Below are positions 1 to 7,500 of a stretch of 11,140 nucleotides of DNA, in pieces. Every line of letters begins with the position of its first letter. Positions within the stretch are counted from its first letter, which is position 1. Made by a program: the position numbers and the translations under genes. This stretch comes from Candidatus Aminicenantota bacterium (GTDB lineage Bacteria; Acidobacteriota; Aminicenantia; UBA2199), in contig JAPKZM010000093.1 of assembly GCA_026393775.1 (NCBI GenBank), forward strand, positions 1 to 11,140, in the 5' to 3' direction. The notes below the pieces were generated by a model. That model did no database searches. It saw only the letters and a program-made list of their open reading frames with translations, and was not told where the DNA came from.

Positions 1-230
1 CGGATGATGCCGGTATCGTAGACGGTTTCGTCGTAAAAAGTCTGGGTGAACATCTGGGCGATGTTCTTCACCTGCTGGATGATGACCGGGGTTTCGTCGA
101 TGCGCGACTGCTGGATATGAAAAATGCTGCTTAAGGAAGGCAGCAGGCCGATCTTGGCCAGCGGGTTGTAGAGCATGAAGACGATGGCCAGCAGCAGGAC
201 GATCTGGAGGATGGCGAGTAGTCTTTTCAT
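1..230 (-). CDS. DUF4230-like membrane-anchored protein, C-terminus cut by window edge
   Basis: Only the first 76 codons are present; the frame is open to the left edge. The start ATG (228-230) overlaps the stop of the upstream gene as ATGA, so translation is probably coupled. Residues 1-20 form one hydrophobic segment after a short basic start (MKRLL), which could be an uncleaved anchor or a signal peptide. A segment near residues 50-70 (QQVKNIAQMFTQTFYDE) resembles the start of the DUF4230 domain in the neighbouring protein (RTLKDLAELATVEYSV), so the two genes look like diverged tandem paralogues. The function of DUF4230 proteins is not known. The family assignment is inferred from this short stretch and the neighbour, and is less certain than for the upstream gene. 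Confidence 0.7.
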   Translation of the reverse strand, partial: MKRLLAILQIVLLLAIVFMLYNPLAKIGLLPSLSSIFHIQQSRIDETPVIIQQVKNIAQMFTQTFYDETVYDTGII

Positions 231-826
231 GGCCGCCCCCCTTTTCCCCTGAAAACGACATGCACCGCCTGGAAGCCCATTTTTTTCAGCCACGATTCGA
301 GCAGGATTCGGGCGTTGCGCGCCGCCCGCTGCAGGATATCCATGCGCCCGACCTTGGCGCGGATGTCCTTTTCGCCCTGGCTGAGCAGGCCGTCCTTTTC
401 CTGGTTGGAAAAATCGCTGCGCAGGATGCCCGATTCGTTGAATATCTCCCTTATGTTTTCCGGCTTCATGTTGAAGAGCAGGATCTTAGGCGCCGGCAGG
501 GTGACGGTGACGGCCGAGTCGTTTTCCAGCTTGATGTCCTGGTCGGTCAATTCGTTCAGGTCGACGCCGGCTTTCACCGTGGCCGCGGCTTCAAAAAGAA
601 TTTTGCGGTCGCCGTACCAGGCGACGTCCTTGTAGGAGACGATCTTGGTCACGCTGTACTCGACCGTGGCCAGCTCGGCCAAATCTTTCAAGGTGCGGAC
701 GCCGACGCTCGGCGGCACCTTTTTCCGCGGCACGGCCAGGTTGACCGCCAGCAGCACCGCGGCCGCCGCGGCCAGGACGGCCAGCCGTCTGGCGAAGGTG
801 GATTTTTTTTTCACTTCCATTTCCAT
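227..826 (-). CDS. DUF4230 family membrane-anchored protein of unknown function
   Basis: The frame is open from 859, but the ATG at 824-826 is preferred because GGGAG lies 9 bases upstream; this gives 199 residues. A basic N-terminus (EVKKKSTFARR) is followed by one hydrophobic segment at about residues 13-33, so the protein is probably anchored in the inner membrane with the rest outside the cytoplasm. The remainder matches my recollection of DUF4230: a first motif LAELATVEYSVTKIV, then a YGDRKILFEAAATVKAGVDL strand region, a VTVTLPAPKIL segment, and a C-terminal amphipathic helix with the pattern ARNARILLESWLKKMGF. No catalytic residues are evident. It has its own promoter (868-897) and overlaps the next gene by 4 bp (ATGA), so the two are probably made together, perhaps as partners in one complex. 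The family call is fairly safe; the function is unknown. Confidence 0.8.
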   Translation of the reverse strand: MEMEVKKKSTFARRLAVLAAAAAVLLAVNLAVPRKKVPPSVGVRTLKDLAELATVEYSVTKIVSYKDVAWYGDRKILFEAAATVKAGVDLNELTDQDIKLENDSAVTVTLPAPKILLFNMKPENIREIFNESGILRSDFSNQEKDGLLSQGEKDIRAKVGRMDILQRAARNARILLESWLKKMGFQAVHVVFRGKGGRP

Positions 827-867
827 GGATGCTTGCTCCCATTGACCCCTATTTCCCATACACGGTG

Positions 868-897
868 ATTATAGGCAGGCAGACGGAAAAATGCAAA
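868..897 (-). promoter_or_regulatory. Sigma70-type promoter for the DUF4230 gene pair
   Basis: On the minus strand a perfect TATAAT (868-873) is preceded, after 18 bases, by TTTGCA (892-897; 4 of 6 matches to TTGACA). Transcription would start near 861, about 35 bases before the preferred start codon at 826. The promoter lies in the 71-base gap after the PTS gene, and the -35 directly abuts that gene's stop codon. I see no intrinsic terminator in the gap, so read-through from the sugar operon is also possible. Confidence 0.6.
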
Positions 898-1761
898 TCA
901 GCCGACCGCGACGGCGGAGTTGATGAGGGCCAGGACGGTCGGCGCTTCCGCGGCCGCGAAAAGCGACTCCCTGAAACCCTCGTCCATCAGCCGCCGCGAC
1001 AGGCCGGCGATGAGCCGCAAGTGCGTTTTGCCCCCATGCTCGGGGACGGCGATCAGCAGAACGGCGCGCACCGGCGCTGAATTTTTACCGCTCCAGCGGA
1101 TCGGTCGGCGCGGCCGCAGGAAGGCGATGGAACTGGCTCTGACCCGGGAGGATTTGCCATGGGGAAGGGCGAAACCGAAGCCGAGGTTGGTGGTGGATGT
1201 CCCTTCGCGTTTCCAGACGGTCTCTTCCAGGGCCGAAGCATCGCTGACCCGGCCGGCGAGCTCCAACAGCCCGCAGAGTTCCTTGATTGCTTCGCTTGGC
1301 GTGCGGCTGGGGGAGTCGAGACTGACCCATTCAGCGGCGATGACCCCGGCAGCCCCCCTGGGGGGCAGACCGATCGGATCCGCCCCGGAGGGGCAGATGA
1401 TCGGTGCTGAGCCGCCGCGGCCGTTGAACTCCGCCAGCAGTTGGCGGACCTCCCCGGCGTCCGCGCAGCGCCCGGCCCGCTGCAGCAGAGCGCGGCATTC
1501 GCCGCTGTCCAGTTCGCCCAGGCGTTCCTTGACCGCGGGGATCAGTCCCGGGGCCATGCTGAGCTCGTCGAAGCCAAGCCCGATGAGCAGCGGCAAAAGC
1601 TCCACCTTTCCCGCCATTTCGCCGCAGATGCCCAGCCAGCGCTTCGCGCTCCGGGACTGGGCGGCCGCCCCCTCCAGCAGGCGCAAAAAAGCGGGGTGCA
1701 GCGGATCATAGAGGCTCTCCAGCTTGGGGTTGCCGCGGTCTATGGTCCGCGGCGGCTTCAT
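898..1761 (-). pseudogene. Fragment C: C-terminal end of Enzyme I fused to a fructose-type EIIA
   Basis: Numbered from the ATG at 1759-1761, Enzyme I sequence resumes at residue 6 (TIDRGNPKLESLYDPLHP), with the active-site cysteine Cys46 in GICGEMAG and the C-terminal signature GLGFDELSMAPGLIPAVK at 61-78. A linker of about 60 residues follows, then an EIIA(Fru/Mtl) domain from about 143 to the end, with the phospho-accepting His201 in GFALPHGKS and the typical VLLIAVPEHGGKTHLRLI stretch. The ATG has no Shine-Dalgarno site (CGGCTGCTAC precedes it) and the frame is open upstream of it, so a genuine separate gene starting here is unlikely. The EIIA domain itself looks intact and could still work if some of it were translated by re-initiation. 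Confidence 0.78.
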
Positions 1762-2578
1762 GTAGCAGCCGGCGCACCAGGCGGATTTCCTCGCGGCCGG
1801 TGACCATCGGCACCATGACCTTCAAGCGGCCGTGACTTGCGGCGCGCAGGATGGCCCGCAGCTGGCAGCGGATCAACGCTTCATGTTCGCCGTAAAAACG
1901 CACGGCGCGAAAGCCGAGGATGGGATTGTCTTCCAACGGCAGCGCCAGGTAGGGGAGGCGCTTGTCGCCGCCGACGTCCAGGGTGCGGATGATGACCGTC
2001 CTGCCTCTGGCCGAGCGGGCCGCCCGGCTGTAGGCCATGAACTGTTCATCCTCTCCCGGCGGAGTGTCGCGCTCCAGGAAGAGGGTTTCGCTGCGGAAAA
2101 GTCCGACGGCCTCCGCACCGTTTTGCCAGGCCGGTTCCAGTTCGGCTGCGCTGCCGATGTTGGCCGCGATTTCTACCCGCAGGTTGTCCAGGGTTTTGGC
2201 CGGCCGCATTTTCAGGCCGGCCCGCCGTCGTTCCAATCGGCGCAGTTGTTCGGCTTCCAGGCGATAGTAGCGTTTCAAGCCCGGGCCGGGCTTTTGGCTG
2301 ACCACCCCGCGCCGGCCGTCGACGATGAGCTCTTCTCCCGCACTGATCTGAGCCAGAGACCGGGGGGACAGGGCTACGGCGGGGATGGAGAAAGAACGGG
2401 CCAGGATGGCGCTATGCGAAGTAGCGCTGATGTCGCCGAGAACGAGCCCGCGCAGGGTGCGACGATCAAGGGCGAGCAGTTCGGCCGGGGAAAGCCCGGC
2501 GGCGATGATGATACGGGAACCGCGTCCACAAGGGACCGCGGCCTTGCGGCCCGCGAGCCCGCGGGGCGGCGGGGGCGG
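1706..2578 (-). pseudogene. Fragment B: phosphohistidine and PEP-binding barrel part of Enzyme I
   Basis: This frame carries the centre of Enzyme I. It holds the phosphohistidine motif GDISATSHSAILARS (about 2393-2437), the linker, then the barrel domain: ANIGSAAELE, GAEAVGLFRSETLFLERD, VIIRTLDVGGDK and QLRAILRAASHGRLKVMVP. The arginines of GLFR and IIRT correspond to PEP-binding Arg296 and Arg332 of E. coli Enzyme I. Homology begins near 2557 (LAGRKAAVP), just after a proline run encoded by a GC-only tract. The first start-like codon within the frame is a GTG at 2303-2305 and has no special support, so this is not an independent gene. Homology ends at RRLLHEA near 1757; the last about 17 codons to the stop at 1706 (RPRQPQAGEPL) are a shifted reading of the next fragment. 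Confidence 0.78.
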
Positions 2579-3240
2579 CGATGTGCTTCCGTTCCGGCCG
2601 GCATTTTCCTTCTGGTGATCAGGCCGGCGATGCGGGCTCTGAAACCGGGGTCGACGGCCATGGCCAAATGGGCTTTCAGGATGGCGGCGGCGTTGTGGTC
2701 CCTGGCCCCGGCCGCTGCCGCTCGCAGTTCACGCTCCACCTCCCGGCAGGCTTTCTCGAAGAGCCCCAGCTCCTTTTCCCCAACCTTTTCCCCGGCGGCG
2801 GCGAAGCGTTTAGGCAGGGAATTGGCGGTGTGCAGGAATTCGGCGCGGCCGCGGCCCATTCCCGGCGCCAGTGCCCGGCCCTGGAAACAGCGGACCCCCT
2901 TTTCATGGAAAGCAGGGGAAAGCCAGGTTTCTCCCTGTGCAGGGGCGGCTGGCAGGGGGGTGTCATCATCGGCATGGGGCAGCTCCTGGCGCAGGAAAAT
3001 GTTCAAGGCCAGCACGGCTTCCTTTTCCTGTTGGCCGCTGATTTCCAGGCAACAGGGATCATGGTCCAGGGTGTTGCTGGCCACCAGCTCCAGCGCGCTG
3101 GCAATATCGGCGCTGCGCCGGTTGCGGTTGTTGCGAAAGACGGCCGTGACATCGAAGCGCCGGCAGGCTTCCTGCAAAAAGCTGGCCGGCCTGGCGTGCA
3201 GGCCGTTGGCCAGGGGAAACAGAAAAGTGATCCTGGTCAT
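2374..3240 (-). pseudogene. Fragment A: HPr domain plus N-terminal part of Enzyme I
   Basis: Residues 1-86 are an HPr domain with the active histidine at position 15 in the motif NGLHARPAS. An ungapped comparison with E. coli HPr places Ile at position 46 instead of the regulatory serine, so control by HPr kinase at that site is unlikely. From about residue 115 the Enzyme I N-terminal domain begins (FQGRALAPGMGRGRAEF), followed by its helical part (AAILKAHLAMAVDPGFRARI). Homology stops at KMPAGTEAH, whose last codon is 2581-2583. The frame remains open to 2374, but the roughly 70 downstream residues (RRPRRPAGSRAARPRS and on) are a shifted reading of real Enzyme I sequence and should not be taken as protein. 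Confidence 0.8.
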
Positions 3241-3252
3241 GGCCGAAGCCCC

Positions 3253-3552
3253 TCACTTGCCCAGGCGGTCGAACACAGCCTCGGGGTGCTTGATCGCCTC
3301 CTGGACGCCGACCTCAACGATCTTTTTCCCGGCGAAGCGCTCGCGCCCCTGCACGGCGATGTCGGCGGCGAACAGGACCAGCTCGGCCTCCTGGATGTCC
3401 ATGGCCCAGAGCTCGTTCTCGATGCCCATGGCGCCCTGGGTTTCCACCTTGATCCAATGGCCGAGCCGGCGGGCCGTTTTTTCGAGCTGCTCGGCCGCCA
3501 TGTAGGTATGGGCGATGCCGGTGGGGCAGGCGGTTACGGCGACGATTTTCAT
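3253..3552 (-). CDS. PTS fructose-family EIIB phosphotransferase subunit
   Basis: This 99-residue protein is a complete single EIIB(Fru) domain. The family motif TACPTGIAHTYMAAEQL is at residues 7-23, and Cys9 is the residue that takes phosphate from EIIA and passes it to the incoming sugar. The rest (VETQGAMGIENELW, then AADIAVQGRERFAGKKIVEV) follows the usual EIIB pattern through to the end. It is soluble and acts at the cytoplasmic face of the membrane with the EIIC encoded immediately upstream. The Shine-Dalgarno AGGAGG lies 5 bases before the ATG and overlaps the EIIC stop codon (gap of 9 bases). The HPr-EI-EIIA gene follows after 12 bases, so all are one transcript. The exact sugar cannot be read from the sequence; fructose, mannose or a mannosyl conjugate are candidates. 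Confidence 0.92.
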   Translation of the reverse strand: MKIVAVTACPTGIAHTYMAAEQLEKTARRLGHWIKVETQGAMGIENELWAMDIQEAELVLFAADIAVQGRERFAGKKIVEVGVQEAIKHPEAVFDRLGK

Positions 3553-3561
3553 CTCTTCCTC

Positions 3562-4584
3562 CTAGGAGCGCCTGGCGCTGAATTTTTTCAGGGCGTTGAT
3601 CAGCAGCGCCACGGCCAGGGAACCTGCCGCGATGGCCAGCACGAACGCCAGCCGGTTGTCGACGACCGGGATGACGATCGGTCCCCCGTGCGGCGCATGG
3701 TCGCCCACGCCGCCCAGCATGGCGATCACCGCGGCGATCATCGAGCCGAACATGATGGTCGGGATGACGCGCAGCGGATCGACGGCGGCGAAAGGGATGG
3801 CCCCTTCGGTGATGCCGATCATGCCCATGGCCAGGCTGGCGTAGCCGGCCTCGCGCTCCTGCTGGGTCCAGCGCTGGCGCGCCAGCAGCGTGGCCAGGCC
3901 GAGGCCCAGGGGCGGCACGCAGATGGCGGCGGCGCAGGCGCCCATGGGGGCGAAGTTGCCCTCCTTGATCATGGCCGCCCCGAAGAAAAAAGCGACCTTG
4001 TTGACCGGGCCGCCCATGTCGAAGGCGATCATGGCGCCAAGCACCGCGGCCAGGAGAATGCGGTTGCCGGTGCCCATGACCGCCAGCCACGATGAAAGGC
4101 CGGCCATCAAGTCGCGGATCGGCAGGCCGAGGAAGCGGAACATGACAAAGCCCACGACCAGCGAGGCGACGACCGGGATGACCAGGATGGGCATCACCGG
4201 CTTGAAGTAGCGGGGAATCTTCACTTTCTTGATCAGCATGACCACCAGCCCGGCCAGCAACCCGGCGACCAGACCGCCCAGGAAACCGGCGCCGATCTGG
4301 TTGGCGATGGCGCCGCCCACGAAGCCCGGAACCAGCCCCGGCCGGTCGGCCATGCCGAAAGCGATGTAGCCGGCCAGAACCGGCACCAGCAGCGAGAAGG
4401 CGCTGCTGCCGATGTCCATGATCAGCTTCAGGAAGGGCGAACGCGAGAAATCGGGTCCGCCCGGGCCCATGGGGGCGAAGGCGATGGCCACGGCGATGAG
4501 GATGCCGCCGCAGGCCACGAAGGGAATGGCGTAGGATACTCCGGAGAGCAGATATTGTTTAACCTTGAAAAAGCTCTGCTTCAT
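3562..4584 (-). CDS. PTS fructose-family EIIC permease subunit
   Basis: This 340-residue polytopic membrane protein forms the sugar channel and binding site of a fructose-family PTS transporter. Visible hallmarks are the N-terminal LLSGVSYAIPFVACGGILI (12-30), AFDMGGPVNKVAFF (187-200), the signature GITEGAIPF at 257-265 with Glu260, and DHAPHGGPI (295-303). Length is normal for a stand-alone EIIC without fused B or A domains. Its ATG overlaps the stop of the upstream alpha-mannosidase as ATGA, which implies coupled translation and a shared substrate pathway. In E. coli, MngA (EII of the same family) is paired with the GH38 mannosidase MngB for 2-O-mannosylglycerate; the present pairing suggests a mannose-containing substrate, but fructose-family EIICs vary in specificity, so this is inference. 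Confidence 0.92.
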   Translation of the reverse strand: MKQSFFKVKQYLLSGVSYAIPFVACGGILIAVAIAFAPMGPGGPDFSRSPFLKLIMDIGSSAFSLLVPVLAGYIAFGMADRPGLVPGFVGGAIANQIGAGFLGGLVAGLLAGLVVMLIKKVKIPRYFKPVMPILVIPVVASLVVGFVMFRFLGLPIRDLMAGLSSWLAVMGTGNRILLAAVLGAMIAFDMGGPVNKVAFFFGAAMIKEGNFAPMGACAAAICVPPLGLGLATLLARQRWTQQEREAGYASLAMGMIGITEGAIPFAAVDPLRVIPTIMFGSMIAAVIAMLGGVGDHAPHGGPIVIPVVDNRLAFVLAIAAGSLAVALLINALKKFSARRS

Positions 4585-7500
4585 CGGGCCCCGGCCTCTT
4601 TAACTGGAAAGCTGACCTTGACGGTTTTAATCTCGAAGGCCCGGAACGATAATTCCAGGCGGTCTCCCTTAAGGCTCAGCGGCGCGGTTTCATTTTCCTG
4701 CAAGTCGGCCGTGACCGCCCGCACCGGCTTGCGGAAGAAGCGCAGCGTTGCATTCTCCGCCCTGCCGTTGGCCTCGTAGAGGCGGAAGATTAGGCCGCTG
4801 TTGTCCTCGGCCAGTTTGATCGCGTCGATGATCACTCCGTCTCCCTCAATGCCAAAAAAACTTTGGACGTTCTTCAAGGCGCCGTCGCGTTCTCCGCCGG
4901 GGCACCATGTCAGCAGCGGTTGATTGAGCTCCTGGCCGCGGCGCACGACCTGGCCCTCGCTCCAGTTTCCGGCGTGGGGATAGAGGGAATAGGTGAACTC
5001 GTGGCGGCCGCGGTCGGCCATGGGGTCGGGCCAGGTGGGCGAGCGCAGCAGCGAGAGCTTCATGACGTTGCCGTGGATGTCGTGGCCGTACTTGGAGTCA
5101 TTGAGCAGGGCGAGCCCTCCTTTTTCATCGGAGAGGTCGGCCCAGCGCAGGGCCGGCACCTCGTAGCGCGCCTTTTCCCAGAGCGTTTCAAAGTGGGTGG
5201 TGCGGCCGATGGCGGCAAACGGAATCTCGTAGAAGGCCTTGTCGGCTTTGACCGCGACCGGGAAGCAGGCCTTCAGTGACATATGATCTTCCCACCAGTC
5301 GGCCTCGGTGCGAATGTCGACGCGGTCCAGCCCGTTGTACAGGGTGATGTATTGCGTGAAGAATGACGAAGGAAAATCCTCGGTCGGGTAGGAGCGCTCC
5401 TTGGAGATGCCCAGGAAGCTCTTGTCGACGCGGTAGACGGTTTTCACCGGTCCGGCCGAGACCGGCTCTACCCTGTCGGCCTTGTTCAGCTCCCAGCCGC
5501 GGCCGGTATAGCCGATGTTCCAGGCGTCCCAGTTCTCTGGCCGGTCCTCGTAAACCCAGAGCTTGTTGGCCTCCTGCCCCGGCGCCACGAACTCGCGGTT
5601 GAGGCGCTTGTCGAAGATGCTCGTGAGGTTGCCGCTGGCTTCGTCGATCACCACACGCAGCGAGTCGTTCTCCAGAACCCCTTTCCCCGGGTCGGGAGGG
5701 GCAGCTGCTTTTGCCGTGTCATCCATGATAGGTAAGTAGGAATAGTTGCGGTAGCCCAGAGGCGGGACCTTGCGGGCAATGAACGTGATCTCTTGCCGAT
5801 TGCCGTCAACCGTCTTGCCGTACTCGAAAGCGACATCGCGGCCCTCCTCGTCGAGGAGCCGTATCTTGGTGATGAGGGAGTGAAAGGTTACCACGTCGTC
5901 GCGCTCCCAGGAGAGGGGATTGAATACGAGCACCGGTATGCCCCGGATGGGTTCCCCGATGCTCCTTCTAATGCGCTCGAGCGCCTTGTCCTGCAGTCGT
6001 TTTAACTCCTGCTGGATGTCCTTGTAGGTTTCCAGGGCGTCGCGGTAGACTGCGCTGATGCTGGAACCGGGGAGGATGTCATGGAACTGCAGGGTGAGGG
6101 CGCTTTTCCAGATTCGTTCCAGCTCGTCTTTCGGGTATGCTTCGCCCAGCATGGAGGCGATGGCGGCGAGCTTTTCGGTGGTTGCCAGCATAGCCTCGCT
6201 GCGGCGGTTGTTTTTCTTGATCGCCCCTTGGGTGGTGAAGGTCCCCTGGTGGTACTCGAGGTAGAGCTCGTCCTGCCACAGCGGAAGATCGAGTTTCTGC
6301 TTCCGCTTCTGCTGCAGGAAAGGCCCGGCGGTGGTGTGGCTGAACTTCAGAGACATGGGCAGTTGGGCGTAGCCGCGCACGCGGTCGAGGATCTCGCGGT
6401 TGGGGCCGCCGCCGTGGTCGCCGAGGCCGTAAAGCAGGAGACTCTCCTTGCTGCCGGTGGTGGCCTCGTATTTCGAGACGCCGTTGGCCACGTCCTTCAG
6501 CTGCAGCGAACTGTCATAGCTCAGCGGCGGCATGTAGGTCAGGATGCTGCTGCCGTCGACACCCTGCCAGTTGAAGAGGAAGTGGGGGAAGACGGTGGTG
6601 TCGTTCCACCAGAGCTTCTGGGTGATGAAGCTGTCGATGCCGCCCAGCTTGTAGAGCTGCGGCATGTTCCAATTATAGCCGAACGAGTCGGGGTTCCAGC
6701 CGGTGCGCACATCGACGCCGAACTTCTCGCGGAAATACTTTTTGCCGTAGAGCAGCTGGCGCGTCCAGCTCTCGCCGGCGATGAGGTTGCAGTCGGGCTC
6801 GACCCACATGCCGCCGACTATTTCCCAGCGGCCGGAGCGCACTTTTTCCCGGATCGCCCGGAACAGGTCGGGATGCTTCTTTTCCATCCAATCGTAGGTG
6901 ACGGCCTGGCTCTGGGCGTAGGTAAGCTCACGGTAATCGGCCATGTTCGCGATCACCGTCTGGTAGGTGTTCCTGCTCAGGGCCATGGTCTCGGCCATGC
7001 GCCACAGCCAGGCGATATCGATGTGGGCGTTGCCCACCAGGTTGACGCGGAATTCCCCCAGATACGACTTGACCTCAGCGGCCAGGCGCAACGAGCGCTT
7101 CAGCGAGGCCTGCAGCCTGGGCCAGTCGCCCGCTTCCAGCGCCTGTTGGTCGAAGGCGGAGACGGCTTTGGCGAAGGCGGCGTTGAGCCGCGCCAGCTTC
7201 GCCTTGTCCACCCGGCGCTGGTCGGGGATGTCGTAGGGCTTGCCGGTGAAGGTGTAACGCTTCAGCTCAGGGTTGAGCAGGGTGTCGGCCAATTGGAAAG
7301 CTTGCAGCCATTTTTGCAGAACTTCCCGGCTTTTTTCCGCCGCCGGGAAAAACAGTTCGGCAGAGAGCAGCGCGAACTCGCTCCCCTCTTCCACTGGGGC
7401 GCCGCGTCGGCGCTCGGGCCAGTAGGTTGTGCGCGCCGGGATGAAGCCGCGGTTCTCCACGCTGATCCGCAGCACATGGGCCTCGTGGTCGGCCTGGGCG

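Larger units (their letters stand above)
898..3240 (-). pseudogene. Multiphosphoryl transfer protein HPr-EI-EIIA(Fru), disrupted by two deletions with frame changes
   Basis: Three adjoining minus-strand reading frames together encode one phosphotransferase with domain order HPr, Enzyme I, EIIA(Fru), the order known from E. coli FryA and PtsA/FrwA. The intact protein would take phosphate from PEP onto the Enzyme I histidine, pass it to HPr His15 and then to the EIIA histidine, feeding the EIIB and EIIC encoded just upstream. The start at 3238-3240 has GAGGGG 8 bases upstream and lies 12 bases after the EIIB stop. The reading frame that carries the homology changes near 2557-2583 and again near 1744-1760. 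At each point conserved Enzyme I sequence is absent: roughly 30 residues around the usual DDEYLKERAADVRD region, and roughly 55 residues covering the GVMVETPAAA and SIGTNDLTQYT region needed for PEP and Mg binding. Flanking parts are well conserved, so the damage is recent or is an assembly error. As written, no functional Enzyme I can be made. Confidence 0.8.

Noticed and set aside
827..859. Upstream ATG at 857-859 as the start of the first DUF4230 gene
   Set aside because: It would add 11 polar residues before the anchor, has no Shine-Dalgarno site, and lies only a few bases from the predicted transcript start; the ATG at 824-826 has GGGAG at a good distance.
1706..1761. Programmed frameshifting or overlapping genes as an explanation for the broken Enzyme I
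   Set aside because: Frameshifting would preserve all residues, but here conserved residues are missing at both junctions, and no slippery heptamer with a stimulatory element is evident.
1832..4095. Two overlapping long plus-strand frames (557 and 504 codons) opposite the PTS genes
   Set aside because: They lie antisense to recognisable EIIC, EIIB, HPr and Enzyme I sequence and show no known domain; long antisense frames are expected in GC-rich coding DNA.
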